From positions 1-35,136 of the forward strand of contig NZ_BAMZ01000051.1 of NCBI RefSeq assembly GCF_000964225.1: DNA of 35,136 bases. The letters are read 5' to 3'. Positions within the stretch are counted from its first letter, which is position 1. Each line of letters opens with the position of its first letter. This DNA comes from Acetobacter syzygii. Lineage in GTDB: Bacteria > Pseudomonadota > Alphaproteobacteria > Acetobacterales > Acetobacteraceae. The position numbers were made by a program, and so were the translations under genes. Below the pieces are notes generated by a model. It was not told the origin of the DNA, searched no databases, and worked only from the letters and a program-made list of their open reading frames with translations. Below are positions 6,291 through 15,306 of the stretch, in pieces.

Positions 6291-9020
6291 TCAGGAGTTT
6301 TCTTTTTTTTCTGTGCGTTTAAGCAGTTTAAGACCCAGCGCTTTGTTAAAGCCGTGGATTTCTTTCACATCAAGCTTGCGCATAAAATCCACAATAGCTT
6401 GGGTAATAACCTGCCCCGGCACCATAATGGGAAAACCCGGTGGGTAGGGAATAACAAAATTGGCCGAGACCAGTGTGGGGCCAGACTGGAGGCGCTGATC
6501 AATTTCAGCACTGTCTAGCGCTACATATTCGCACTCACTCTCTTTGTAAGCATCATAAAATGCACGGCGAATGTCCCCGTGCAGGGTTTTGGCAGATGGC
6601 TGCTCGCGGTAGCGGTCATCAAAGCGGCTAAAGTTGGGAAGTTCTGGCAGATCGTCAACCAGTTGATGAACTCTGTTTTCTAATGATTTCAGATAAATTT
6701 CATCATTATCAAGAATTTTCTTGTCAATGTCTGTGGCAATGTCAACCAGAACGCGGATCAGCAGGGCAATATCGGAGCGGGTGTTGTTAATGTTGGATTG
6801 CAGCAGAACGCTGTTACGCGATGTTTTGTTGAGCTGGATATTAAATTTATCTGCCAGAATGTTTTTAAAAGTTGTGCCATCAAACCCCGCAGCGCCGCAC
6901 GACAGGGTCATACGCGTGGGGTCAAGCAAAAACTCATCATCCTTGATTGACTGGAGTGCTTTATCCCAGCTTGTGCTGGGGTCGTTGTAATCAGCCATTC
7001 CGGATTTACGGTAGGCTTCCGGGATCATTTCTGCTGAGTTGAGAACCCGGAAGTATTTGGAAATAAGCGGGTGATTATTAACCTGTTTGCGAATTTCAAG
7101 TGCAATCTGCAACGCATTGCTGACCAGCCCATACCCTTCCAGCTGCATCTGCCTCCGTGCCACATCGAGTGATGCAATGATCTGGAGGTTGGGGCTGGTT
7201 GATGCGTGGGTAAAGACTGCCTCGTGGAACTGGGATTCCACATGTTCAAAATCCACATCCTTGACCAGTACAATGGACCCCTGACGGAGTGCGGACATGG
7301 ACTTATGGACCGAGTTGGTCTGGTAAACACGCAACCGCACAGCACGCGGGTCTGGCACAAGCCGGGTGTTCAGGAGTGTGGCATCATCCGGGTTCTGGCC
7401 CAGTATGCCTGCCTGCTCGTCCCATGCTTTCTGGGCGGCTGGTTGGGCAAGGGCTTCCGTCAGGGCTGCTGCGGCACCCATAGCGGTGCGCTGGCGCAGA
7501 AGGGGAGACCAGTGGGCAAAGCCAAACCATGCCTCATCCCACAAAAAGATCAGGTCCGGTTTTATGGCAAGGCATTCTTCCATAACGCGGCGGGTATCGT
7601 AAACATGCCCGTCAAATGTGCAGTTTGTCAGATCCACCATTTTTACACGCTCAAGGTCACCCTGCGCCTTGAGTGTGAGCAGTGCCTGTTTGATGGTGCT
7701 GAGCGGCACCCCGCCATACATGGAGTATTCTACAAGGGGGAATGCCTCTACATAATAAGGCAAAGCACCTGCCAGCACACACCCATAATGGTGAGATTTG
7801 TGGCAGTTGCGGTCCAGAATAACAATATCCCCCGGCGCCAGCAGGGCCTGAAGCACCATTTTATTACTGGTGGAGGTGCCGTTGGTTACAAAAAAAGCAT
7901 GGTCCGCCCCAAAAGCCTGTGCAGCCATAGCCTGAGCATCTTTAATATTGCCTGTAGGCTCAAGCAGACTGTCTAACCCGCCGGTAGTTGCGGAGCTTTC
8001 GGCAAGGAAAAGGTTGGGGCCATAAAATTCGCCCATGTCGCTAATCCAGTTGGACGTAAAGACCGACTTGCCCCGCGCAATGGGGAGGGCATGGAATGTG
8101 GCAATGGGGCGCTGTGCATAACGCTTGAGGTTATCAAAGAAGGGTGTTCTGTAACGGTTGCGAATGCCTTCCAGTATGGACAGATGCAGTTCCAGAGGTT
8201 CTTCCATCTGATAGAAAATTCTATTAAAAAACCGGCTTTCGGGTTTGCCTGCCAGTGCTTCGATATTTCGGTCACTGAGGAGGTAAAGGTCGAGTTCAGG
8301 CCTAATTTTTTTAATAGCTTGCGCAACCTGAAGCACAAGTGTTTCATCATCACCGATTGTCGTAAAATCAATAATGCTCTGGAACACGGCCAGCAAAGGG
8401 TTGTCCGCAGGGCTTTGTGCGGAAAAACCTTCGTAAAGTACTACAGCGCCAAGGTCGGGGTTTAGCAGGATGGCGGTCAGGGCATCCTGTGCATTGCCGA
8501 CAATAACAGGCTGGTAAATAAAATCATCCTCCGGGCGGCGGACACCACGGGCCTCTTCCTGAATGACCGGCCAGCGCGAAGGAGCGTGGGGTACAACGCT
8601 CAGTACTTCAAAATAAGGTATGTTTTTAAGGTGTGTTATGGCCTGCGGCAGGCGATTGAGTGGCTCATCATCATGGTCATCCGTTGTCCATGCTGAGGCA
8701 TCGCGGTGGTATTTGCGCGATATAATGGTTGTGGAAATACGCTGGGCCAGACGTAGAAAAGCCTTGTTATCATCATCGGTCAGGCAGGTTCTGAGCCGTT
8801 CAAGCAACTGCGATCCCGGATAGGCAAAAAACCTTTCCAGATCATCCAGTTTGTTGAGTGAACTGGAAAGGCAGCTTTTAATATCCGCGCTATTGGTGCC
8901 GGACCATTTGCGTGCGAGGTCCAGAACGCTCAGCCACCGATCTGCACGCAGGGCGGGTGTTGCCAAAGAGGTGCTGATAAGCGAGCGCGAAGGCTGATCG
9001 CAGGATGTGCCAGAAGTCAT
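6291..9020 (-). CDS. Orn/Lys/Arg-family PLP-dependent decarboxylase, long form
   Basis: A 909-residue fold-type I PLP decarboxylase. An N-terminal extension of about 165 residues precedes a wing-like domain (~170-300), then the PLP core: cofactor-phosphate loop TNGTSTSNK (379-387), stacking His in NCHKSHHYG (~407-411), WDEAWFGFA with pyridine-binding Asp495, and Schiff-base Lys573 in TNSVHKSMSAL. The C-terminal domain carries the typical PYPPGFPIMVPG motif (~850). E. coli AdiA, LdcI and SpeC are 710-760 residues; the length here is closer to the long actinobacterial type such as M. tuberculosis Rv2531c. Members release CO2 from arginine, lysine or ornithine and consume a proton; the substrate here is undetermined. 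The start has AGGA eight bases ahead. Followed by a terminator and an AspT-like antiporter, suggesting a decarboxylation/antiport pair. Confidence 0.88.
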   Translation of the reverse strand: MTSGTSCDQPSRSLISTSLATPALRADRWLSVLDLARKWSGTNSADIKSCLSSSLNKLDDLERFFAYPGSQLLERLRTCLTDDDNKAFLRLAQRISTTIISRKYHRDASAWTTDDHDDEPLNRLPQAITHLKNIPYFEVLSVVPHAPSRWPVIQEEARGVRRPEDDFIYQPVIVGNAQDALTAILLNPDLGAVVLYEGFSAQSPADNPLLAVFQSIIDFTTIGDDETLVLQVAQAIKKIRPELDLYLLSDRNIEALAGKPESRFFNRIFYQMEEPLELHLSILEGIRNRYRTPFFDNLKRYAQRPIATFHALPIARGKSVFTSNWISDMGEFYGPNLFLAESSATTGGLDSLLEPTGNIKDAQAMAAQAFGADHAFFVTNGTSTSNKMVLQALLAPGDIVILDRNCHKSHHYGCVLAGALPYYVEAFPLVEYSMYGGVPLSTIKQALLTLKAQGDLERVKMVDLTNCTFDGHVYDTRRVMEECLAIKPDLIFLWDEAWFGFAHWSPLLRQRTAMGAAAALTEALAQPAAQKAWDEQAGILGQNPDDATLLNTRLVPDPRAVRLRVYQTNSVHKSMSALRQGSIVLVKDVDFEHVESQFHEAVFTHASTSPNLQIIASLDVARRQMQLEGYGLVSNALQIALEIRKQVNNHPLISKYFRVLNSAEMIPEAYRKSGMADYNDPSTSWDKALQSIKDDEFLLDPTRMTLSCGAAGFDGTTFKNILADKFNIQLNKTSRNSVLLQSNINNTRSDIALLIRVLVDIATDIDKKILDNDEIYLKSLENRVHQLVDDLPELPNFSRFDDRYREQPSAKTLHGDIRRAFYDAYKESECEYVALDSAEIDQRLQSGPTLVSANFVIPYPPGFPIMVPGQVITQAIVDFMRKLDVKEIHGFNKALGLKLLKRTEKKENS

Positions 9021-9093
9021 GACTATTGTTCCTGTTTTACAAAAACTTGAGAAAAAGATTGTTTTTTACGAAAGTTCGGGGAAGATGTTTTTG

Positions 9094-10194
9094 TTATTTA
9101 TTAACAGGAATGGTCACGACCGCTCCCGGATTTAACGTGGTTTTGGAAAGTTCGAGCAACATCTGGGTAATTGTAAAAGCCAGTTTGCTTTCAAAATCAC
9201 CTCGGTCAATCCAGTAGTAATAATGATCGTACAAAATAGACACAAAAGCGTTGTCTGGTTCTTTGTGGCTGGCATGTACATCTATTAAATGTTTTTGTGT
9301 AATGTTCCCTGGAATATCAATTGATTTTCTGGTGTTCCCGGAAGAGACCTCATCATCTGGAATCTGTATCTGGTAGGCAATCTGGCCCAGAATGCTTAAC
9401 ATGCTTCTGGTCAGCATTCTGATCTGTCCGGGATGAGGCTCACCCAAACCATACACCACTTCCATCCGCTCATATTTGGAGGAAAAATTGAGCTGCTTTT
9501 TTGTCTTATCAACAATGAGGGAGAGGTTGGGGTCGGTTGTTGAGGAAATGCTGAGGAAAACACGATTGTTTTCACTGTCTTTCCCGGATTTATTAGGATC
9601 TTGCTGTAATTGAATGTTGAGCAGACCTGCGGCCTGTAGCAGGCGGAGGTCGTGGGCCAGACTAAAAAAGTCTATGCTGTGCGAATCAACCGTTGCATCC
9701 AAATCCCCGGAATTGCGTGAAAAAGGACGATTATTGCTCATAAGATTAATAGACTGTACGGAAAGACGTAACAGAACATCAATCGGTAGTCCTCCCATAG
9801 CCAGCGGTAACAGGCTGGCAGGGGGCAGTGGTCTTAACAAACTATGGGCGTAGGCATCGCCCGTTACAGGCTGGAAAGTAAATGTCGGGCTTTCCTGCAA
9901 CTGTGCGGCAAGTCCGCCATTGGGGCGGATGGGAAAGGTGTCCGATGCAACACCAAGAAAAGCATTGCGCTGTAACTGATAGCCCGAAATAAGCTGTGTT
10001 GTATCCAAAAATCCGGGTGTGTCTGCGTATCGTAGGCGCACAAGGTTGGAAAGAGTCTGCCTTTTACTGGCTTCAATCATGGAACCGGCGTACTGGTCCT
10101 GATCTTTCCCTAATTTATAGCTGCCAATACTGTAGCATCCGCTTGTTAATAAAATGAGAGAACCACATAATATTTTTTCGGCTATACGGCGCAT
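9094..10194 (-). CDS. Lipoprotein of unknown function
   Basis: A 366-residue predicted lipoprotein: basic start MRRIAEK, short hydrophobic segment, and lipobox LTSGC with the lipidated cysteine at residue 20. The mature part contains NLVRLRYADTPGFLD near the N-terminus and a central LPIDVLLRLSVQSINLMSN segment. I recall similar segments in uncharacterised proteobacterial lipoproteins but cannot name a function. No transmembrane helix follows the signal. It lies 73 bases upstream of the decarboxylase on the same strand without an obvious terminator, so co-transcription is possible. The coding region is noticeably more AT-rich than the holA-leuS block next door. Envelope localisation is well supported; the role is unknown. 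Confidence 0.75.
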   Translation of the reverse strand: MRRIAEKILCGSLILLTSGCYSIGSYKLGKDQDQYAGSMIEASKRQTLSNLVRLRYADTPGFLDTTQLISGYQLQRNAFLGVASDTFPIRPNGGLAAQLQESPTFTFQPVTGDAYAHSLLRPLPPASLLPLAMGGLPIDVLLRLSVQSINLMSNNRPFSRNSGDLDATVDSHSIDFFSLAHDLRLLQAAGLLNIQLQQDPNKSGKDSENNRVFLSISSTTDPNLSLIVDKTKKQLNFSSKYERMEVVYGLGEPHPGQIRMLTRSMLSILGQIAYQIQIPDDEVSSGNTRKSIDIPGNITQKHLIDVHASHKEPDNAFVSILYDHYYYWIDRGDFESKLAFTITQMLLELSKTTLNPGAVVTIPVNK

Positions 10195-10530
10195 GTGTCA
10201 CCTTTCAGAATGTTAGCATGGCTCAAACATTCCATAGTGCAGATATAATAGACTTTTTAGAGCATTATTCCTGAATGCGGGCAAGGTTGAATAAAATAAT
10301 AACTTGGGAATTGAAGATTTATTTGTTTAGTATTTTATAACTAGTCAAATAATACTTAACATTATCTTTGTTTTTTCTTGTCCTGCGTGCTGCATTGTCG
10401 ATCGTGTTGATCAGGCCGCACAAAGACCATGACAGTCTGAGTGGAAGAAAAATTATTTTTCCGGCTAAGGCGTTTTGACGTGCACGCCCAAGGAGGACGG
10501 AGACGTAATGTTTTACGGAGAGGTGTGTGT
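10195..10530. other. Gene-free AT-rich spacer
   Basis: Between the lipoprotein start and the tRNA-Arg 3' end there is no coding frame I trust. An 84-codon minus-strand frame (10319-10573) runs into the tRNA and has no protein character. An AT-rich imperfect hairpin (GGAAAAATAATTTTTC on the minus strand, about 10444-10461) may help end the tRNA transcript. Confidence 0.5.
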
Positions 10531-10840
10531 TGGTGTCCGCGGCGGGATTCGAACCCACGGCCCCAGGATTCATCCCACTACAGTTTTCACAGCCGCTCCG
10601 TTGCCAGAGCGTTTGTGGGCTGGACTGTCCCTTTACCTTGGACCTGTGTGCACAGGTCTGTAGGTACCGCCCGTCCAGTCTCTACACCTTCCGTTCATAA
10701 GGAACGGCTTGGCTCGGGATTGGCAAGGCCTTTGCAGGCCGTAGCGTTCCCCGACTTTGAGCGGATTCACCATAATGTTTCCAGCTATGGTGCCCAATTA
10801 AATAGGAATCCTGTGCTCTATCCTACTGAGCTACGCGGAC
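10531..10840 (-). tRNA. tRNA-Arg(CCU), interrupted by a group I intron
   Basis: On the minus strand the 5' exon (10840-10804) gives acceptor GTCCGCG, D arm GCTC...GAGC, anticodon stem CAGGA and loop TTCCT. The 3' exon (10570-10531) begins AATCCTG, completes the anticodon stem, then has the T arm GTGGG-TTCGAAT-CCCGC, acceptor CGCGGAC, discriminator A and an encoded CCA. Spliced, the tRNA is 77 nt with anticodon CCU and reads AGG codons. The break lies between U36 and A37, the position known for group I introns in other bacterial tRNA-Arg(CCU) and tRNA-Ile(CAU) genes. It is about 55 bases downstream of holA but has its own promoter. Confidence 0.93.
10571..10803 (-). ncRNA. Group I self-splicing intron (IC3-like) in tRNA-Arg
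   Basis: A 233-nt insert in the anticodon loop with group I hallmarks on the minus strand. The splice site follows U36, which can pair as U-G with a GGG guide (P1: CCUA with UGGG). A Q/P4-like element AATCCCGAGCCAAG lies at 10708-10721. The R element AGAGACTGGACGGGC (10669-10683) carries CTGGAC, complementary to GTCCAG in the S element (10621-10629), forming P7. An 8-bp P8-like hairpin GACCTGTG/CACAGGTC lies between them (10641-10658). The intron ends in G. There is no homing endonuclease frame. The size matches small tRNA-borne bacterial introns (about 200-250 nt). Removal needs only guanosine and RNA folding. Confidence 0.92.
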
Positions 10841-10850
10841 ACACGTTTTT

Positions 10851-10879
10851 TGTATACTGAATGCCAAACGCCCGGACAA
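10851..10879 (-). promoter_or_regulatory. Promoter of tRNA-Arg
   Basis: On the minus strand a -35 TTGTCC (10874-10879) and a -10 TATACA (10851-10856) are separated by exactly 17 bases. Transcription would start about four bases before the mature tRNA 5' end. Each box matches four of six consensus positions. Confidence 0.55.
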
Positions 10880-10894
10880 GGGGAAAAGCTGGGG

Positions 10895-11908
10895 TTAGCG
10901 GCGGCCGTAAAGGGCTGAGCGGGCTGCAAGTGTTGCGATATGACGGCGGCAGAGCAGCACGTCTGGCGCCCCTGTCTGTTTGCAGGACAGTTCCAGTGCT
11001 TGCAGGTTGGCAAGTTCCTGCGTCAATGCTGGCAAGCTCCATAGTTCCACAGCACGGCCAAAACTTGCCGTACGTTTGAAAAAAACAGGTGGCCGCAGGG
11101 CTTTCAGGGCGTCGCTTCGGCTTTGGCCGTCCGCCATGGCGGCCCGCACCCTGCGCAACCGGTGCATATGGCCCATAAATGCCCGAATAATGGCTATGGG
11201 GGCTGTTCCCTCTGCCAGAGCGCGTTCGAGTGCTGTGTCCGCTTCTGTCCGGTTCCCCTCGGTTGCGGCAAAAGCGGCATCTTCGACCGATACACTTCCC
11301 GCATCACCAATACAGGCGCGCACGTCCTCCAGTGCCAGTGTACCGTTATCCCCCGCATAAAGGGCCAGTTTTTCCACTTCGCTGCGTGCTGCGGCCCGGT
11401 CTGCGCCCAGCCTGCTGGTCAGCCAGTGCAGGGCATCCGCATCAATCCGCACATGGTGGATGGCCAGCATCTGGGTAATGGAGGCCTCAAGGTTACGCCC
11501 CTCCTCCGGGTAACAGCCAATGCTGGCACACTGGGCCTGTTTTTCCATGAGCTGGCGCAGCTTGGAGCGGGAGGCAAGACCGGGTGCCTCCAGAATGACA
11601 AGTGTATCCGTATTCTGGGCCAGCACGTGTTCGATGGGTTTGAGCAATGCGTCCGAAGCATCGCGCACACGCACAACACGACGTCCACCCATAAGGGAGA
11701 GGGCGGTGGCTTCTTCTTCCAGCCGGTTGTGGGTTTCCTTGTCCAGCAGTGCAATGCGGAACGGATCGTCCAGCGTGCCGGCAAGCCGGTGTGTGGCTTG
11801 TTGGGCGCGCTCGCGGATAAGCCCTGTATCTTCCCCATGCAGCAGAATCACACGCCATGCTCCGGGGTCGTTGAGAACACGGCTGGTGCTGCGGGCATCT
11901 ATTTTCAT
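10895..11908 (-). CDS. holA: DNA polymerase III subunit delta
   Basis: A 337-residue clamp-loader delta subunit, which opens the beta sliding clamp during replisome loading. Recognised from the N-terminal ILLHGEDTGLIRER element in place of an active Walker site, the LSLMGGRRVVRVRDA strand, the DTLVILEAPGL segment, and the domain-3 ending with DVLLCRRHIATLAARSALYGRR. The length is normal for the family. It follows lptE by 18 bases, and this lptE-holA order downstream of leuS is common in alphaproteobacteria. The start ATG lies after GGACGGG, a mediocre ribosome site, so translation may depend on coupling to lptE. Confidence 0.92.
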   Translation of the reverse strand: MKIDARSTSRVLNDPGAWRVILLHGEDTGLIRERAQQATHRLAGTLDDPFRIALLDKETHNRLEEEATALSLMGGRRVVRVRDASDALLKPIEHVLAQNTDTLVILEAPGLASRSKLRQLMEKQAQCASIGCYPEEGRNLEASITQMLAIHHVRIDADALHWLTSRLGADRAAARSEVEKLALYAGDNGTLALEDVRACIGDAGSVSVEDAAFAATEGNRTEADTALERALAEGTAPIAIIRAFMGHMHRLRRVRAAMADGQSRSDALKALRPPVFFKRTASFGRAVELWSLPALTQELANLQALELSCKQTGAPDVLLCRRHIATLAARSALYGRR

Positions 11909-11926
11909 AATCAGCCCGTCCGCTTG

Positions 11927-12622
11927 TTAGAAACTGGTGTCGATGGGGGCTCGGCCCGTGGCCATGTTGGGAATGGCATCTGCCCCTTCCTGCTCCATGG
12001 GGGCTCCCTTTTCGGAATCGGGGATCAGGTTTGGTGTGGGGTAAACAGCGCGGGGGCGTTCGGTGGGGGCAGCAGCAGGGGTCGCGTGGGTTTTAAACCA
12101 TATGGCCACCTGTTGTGTTACCTGGTTGCCCAGTGCTTCCGCTATGCGGCCCATGGCACTTTCCATGTTCAGGGTCTGGGCAAAATACTGCTCAAACGTG
12201 CTGGAAAAACCATCCATGACCTGAGTGTCGCCCTGTGCAAGCAACTGGGGGTTCTGGTCAATGGTCAGGAGCTGCCAGTGTGCCGTGCCGATGATGCGGG
12301 TCCGGCCACTTGTGTTGTCACCATGGATATCGAGGGCTTCCGCATTAACGCCGGGCTGGACGATAAGCTTGTATTTGTGCGGATCTTCCGGCCCATCGCT
12401 GGACATCTGGGCCTGTAGGGCCAGCCGGACCTGCTGGCCAAAACGCTCGGGAATATTGGCGACGTAAATATCTTTCAGCTCGTCAGAGACTTCGACCTGC
12501 CCCTTGTCCTCTCCATATAAGGGTTTAAACCCGCAGCCACTCAGGAGCAGGGGTGCCCCCGCAAGAGCGGTTGCAGCCAGAGCAGCCTTGCACAGGGAGA
12601 AGAAAGAGCGGGTCGGGGTCAT
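11927..12622 (-). CDS. lptE: LPS-assembly lipoprotein LptE
   Basis: A 231-residue outer-membrane lipoprotein that plugs the LptD barrel and helps insert lipopolysaccharide into the outer leaflet. It has a signal peptide with lipobox LLSGC (Cys30) followed by GFKPLYG, the hallmark start of mature LptE. A disordered Pro/Ala-rich tail (from about residue 180) extends it relative to typical LptE. The ATG overlaps the leuS stop (TGATG), so the two are translationally coupled. Operon with leuS upstream and holA downstream. Confidence 0.9.
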   Translation of the reverse strand: MTPTRSFFSLCKAALAATALAGAPLLLSGCGFKPLYGEDKGQVEVSDELKDIYVANIPERFGQQVRLALQAQMSSDGPEDPHKYKLIVQPGVNAEALDIHGDNTSGRTRIIGTAHWQLLTIDQNPQLLAQGDTQVMDGFSSTFEQYFAQTLNMESAMGRIAEALGNQVTQQVAIWFKTHATPAAAPTERPRAVYPTPNLIPDSEKGAPMEQEGADAIPNMATGRAPIDTSF

Positions 12623-15249
12623 CAGCCTGCCGTTACAAAGTTAACAATACGGTTGGGCACATGCACGCGTTTGACAATGCGTTTGCCCTCCAGCAGCCGC
12701 GCCACATTGGGCTCTGCTTCTGCCCGTGCCAGCACGGCGGCCGGGTCTTCATCAGGCAGGGCCTCTATGGTGCCACGCAGTTTACCCAGAATCTGCACGG
12801 CTATGGTGACCTGCGTTGCCGCCAGAAGCTCAGGTTGTGCATTGGGCCATGGCTGTGTTGCCGCCAGCCCGGCACCGGGTTCAAGGCGGGCAAACATTTC
12901 CTCTGCCAGGTGCGGCATCATGGGGGCACAAAGCAGGCACAGAATATGGGCCGCTTCGCGCCGGGCAAAGTCCATACCCGGTACTTTTGCGGTTTTTTCG
13001 GCATCGGTCAGAGCAGAAGTCAGCTCGTGAATCCGCGCCACGGCCACGTTAATGGCAAAGCTTTCCAGCGCATCGGTCACGGCTGCAAGCGTGCGGTGGG
13101 TGGTGCGGCGCAGGGTATCGGCCTGCCGGTCAATGTCGGGCGGGCAGTCTGTGGTTGCGGGCACGCTGGCGGCAACACCGCACACGGTGCGGAACAGGCG
13201 CTGCGCAAAACGGGCAGCCCCAGCAACACCAGCTTCTGTCCATTCCATGTCGCGCTCGGGAGGGCTGTCGGAGAGCACGAACCAGCGTGCCGTATCGGCC
13301 CCAAAGCGTTCGATAATGGCAACAGGGGCTACCGTATTGCGCTTGGATTTGGACATTTTTTCTACCCGTCCCACAGTTACGGGGTCGGTGGTGCCGCGTT
13401 TGACCACGCCGTCTGCCGTGCGCTCCACTTCCTCGGGGTACAGCCAGTTCCCTGCGCTGTCCTTGTAGCTTTCATGGCTGACCATGCCTTGGGTGAACAG
13501 GCCTGCAAACGGCTCATCCACATTCAGGTTGCCGGTGCGGTGCATGGCGCGGGTAAAAAAGCGCGCGTAGAGCAGGTGCAGAATGGCGTGTTCGATCCCG
13601 CCAATATACTGGTCCACGGCCAGCCATCCATCGGCTGCGGCGCGGATGGTGGGCGTGGGGGCATGGGGGGCCGTAAAGCGCGCAAAATACCACGAACTAT
13701 CCACAAACGTGTCAAACGTATCGGTCTCACGCGTGGCGGGTTTGCCGCAACAGGGGCAGGTTGTGTGCTTCCAAGTCGGGTGGTGGTCCAGCGGATTGCC
13801 CGGTTTGTCAAAGGTTACGTCCTCGGGCAGCTTGACCGGGAGCTGTTCGTCCGGAACAGGCACGGCCCCACAGGTGTCGCAATGGATGACCGGTATGGGG
13901 CAGCCCCAGTACCGCTGGCGCGAAATGCCCCAGTCCCGCAGCCGCCAGTTAACAACGCCTTGCCCCACGCCAAGGTCCTGTAACCGCTCAATGGCGGTTT
14001 TGCGGGCCTGTGTGGTTGTCTGACCGTCCAGAAAACCAGAGTTGATCATGGTGCCATCGCCCGTAAAGGCGTGGCTGGTAATGGCAAAATCTGCCTGATC
14101 CTTACCGGCTGGCAGCACAACGGGAATGACCGGCAGGTTGTATTTATGCGCAAAATCCAGATCGCGCTGATCCCCGGAGGGGCAGCCAAACAATGCTCCC
14201 GTGCCGTAGTCCATCAGCACAAAGTTGGCGATCCAGACAGGAAAGCTCTTGTCTATAAAGGGGTGGTTTACGCGCAGGCCCGTATCAAACCCGCGTTTTT
14301 CTGCTGTTTCCACAGCTTCGACCGATGTGCCAAGGCGGCGGCATTCTGCCACAAATTCGGCGGCCTGCGGGTTATGCTCGGCCACCCACTGTGCCAGCGG
14401 GTGGTCGGGGGCAATAGCCAGAAAGGACATGCCAAACAGCGTATCGGGGCGGGTGGTGAACACTTCCACCGCGTTCAGGTTGGTATCCAGCCCTGCTGGC
14501 GGTTCATGCAGCGAAAAGGTGAGTCTGGCTCCTTCCGAGCGGCCAATCCAGCGTTCCTGCATGGTCCGTACGCGTTCGGGCCAGCGGTCGAGGGTTTTCA
14601 GCCCTTCCAGCAGGTCTTCGGCAAAGTCGGTAATACGCAGGAACCACTGGGAGAGCTTTTTCTTTTCAATAGGGGCGCCAGAGCGCCAGCCCTTGCCGTC
14701 CACTACCTGCTCATTGGCCAGAACGGTCTGGTCCACGGGGTCCCAGTTGACCCAGCTTTCGCGCCGTTCAACCAGCCCAGCCTGCATGAAGTCGAGGAAC
14801 AGCTTCTGCTGCTTGCCGTAGTAATCGGGCAGGCAGGTTGCGATCTCACGGTCCCAGTTGAGCGAAAAGCCAAGCCGCTGGAGCGTTGCACGCATGGCCG
14901 CAATGTTGTTGAGCGTCCATTCCTGAGGGTGAACCCCCCGTTCGCGCGCAGCATTTTCGGCTGGCAGACCAAATGCGTCCCACCCCATAGGGTGCAGGAC
15001 GGCAAAGCCACGGGCACGCTTGTAGCGTGCAATAACATCGCCCAGCGCATAGTTGCGCACATGGCCCATGTGGAGCTGCCCCGATGGGTAGGGGAACATT
15101 TCCAGCACATAATATTTGGGTTTATCTGCTGGCGGAACATCGGGCACGGTAAAAATATCGGCCTGTTCCCACGCCTTCTGCCACTTGGGTTCGACGGAGT
15201 TGAAGTCATAGGAAGGTGACGGGCTGGAAGGCTGGGACATGGAATTCAA
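12622..15249 (-). CDS. leuS: Leucyl-tRNA synthetase
   Basis: An 875-residue class I synthetase that charges tRNA-Leu. The HIGH motif appears as HMGH (60-63, within [14 protein letters not shown]) and the KMSKS motif at 631-635 (KMSKSKRNT). Between them lies the CP1 editing domain, with TRPDTLFG in its threonine-rich region, and a zinc-type segment with paired cysteines (CDTCG and CPCCG). The C-terminal anticodon-binding helical region and the small C-terminal domain (ending [16 protein letters not shown]) are complete. The length is normal. Both MNSM positions could start; I keep the first ATG. It follows the DUF3576 gene by 57 bases and overlaps lptE by one base. Confidence 0.97.
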   Translation of the reverse strand: MNSMSQPSSPSPSYDFNSVEPKWQKAWEQADIFTVPDVPPADKPKYYVLEMFPYPSGQLHMGHVRNYALGDVIARYKRARGFAVLHPMGWDAFGLPAENAARERGVHPQEWTLNNIAAMRATLQRLGFSLNWDREIATCLPDYYGKQQKLFLDFMQAGLVERRESWVNWDPVDQTVLANEQVVDGKGWRSGAPIEKKKLSQWFLRITDFAEDLLEGLKTLDRWPERVRTMQERWIGRSEGARLTFSLHEPPAGLDTNLNAVEVFTTRPDTLFGMSFLAIAPDHPLAQWVAEHNPQAAEFVAECRRLGTSVEAVETAEKRGFDTGLRVNHPFIDKSFPVWIANFVLMDYGTGALFGCPSGDQRDLDFAHKYNLPVIPVVLPAGKDQADFAITSHAFTGDGTMINSGFLDGQTTTQARKTAIERLQDLGVGQGVVNWRLRDWGISRQRYWGCPIPVIHCDTCGAVPVPDEQLPVKLPEDVTFDKPGNPLDHHPTWKHTTCPCCGKPATRETDTFDTFVDSSWYFARFTAPHAPTPTIRAAADGWLAVDQYIGGIEHAILHLLYARFFTRAMHRTGNLNVDEPFAGLFTQGMVSHESYKDSAGNWLYPEEVERTADGVVKRGTTDPVTVGRVEKMSKSKRNTVAPVAIIERFGADTARWFVLSDSPPERDMEWTEAGVAGAARFAQRLFRTVCGVAASVPATTDCPPDIDRQADTLRRTTHRTLAAVTDALESFAINVAVARIHELTSALTDAEKTAKVPGMDFARREAAHILCLLCAPMMPHLAEEMFARLEPGAGLAATQPWPNAQPELLAATQVTIAVQILGKLRGTIEALPDEDPAAVLARAEAEPNVARLLEGKRIVKRVHVPNRIVNFVTAG

Positions 15250-15306
15250 ATCTACGCTTGCAGGCTATAAAAAAGGAAAGGGCGAATACGGCCAGAACCG
15301 GACGGG

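Noticed and set aside
10319..10663. Small open frames around the tRNA-Arg 3' exon, including a plus-strand start after AAGGAGG
   Set aside because: They read through the tRNA in antisense (giving the typical CPRRDSNPRP-type artefact), so the ribosome-site match is coincidental.
11123..12418. 431-codon plus-strand frame opposite holA and lptE
   Set aside because: Antisense shadow: Cys/His/Gly-rich composition without domain motifs, opposite two well-supported genes.
12553..13983. 476-codon plus-strand frame opposite leuS
   Set aside because: Shadow of leuS, with high Cys, His and Gln and no recognisable motifs.
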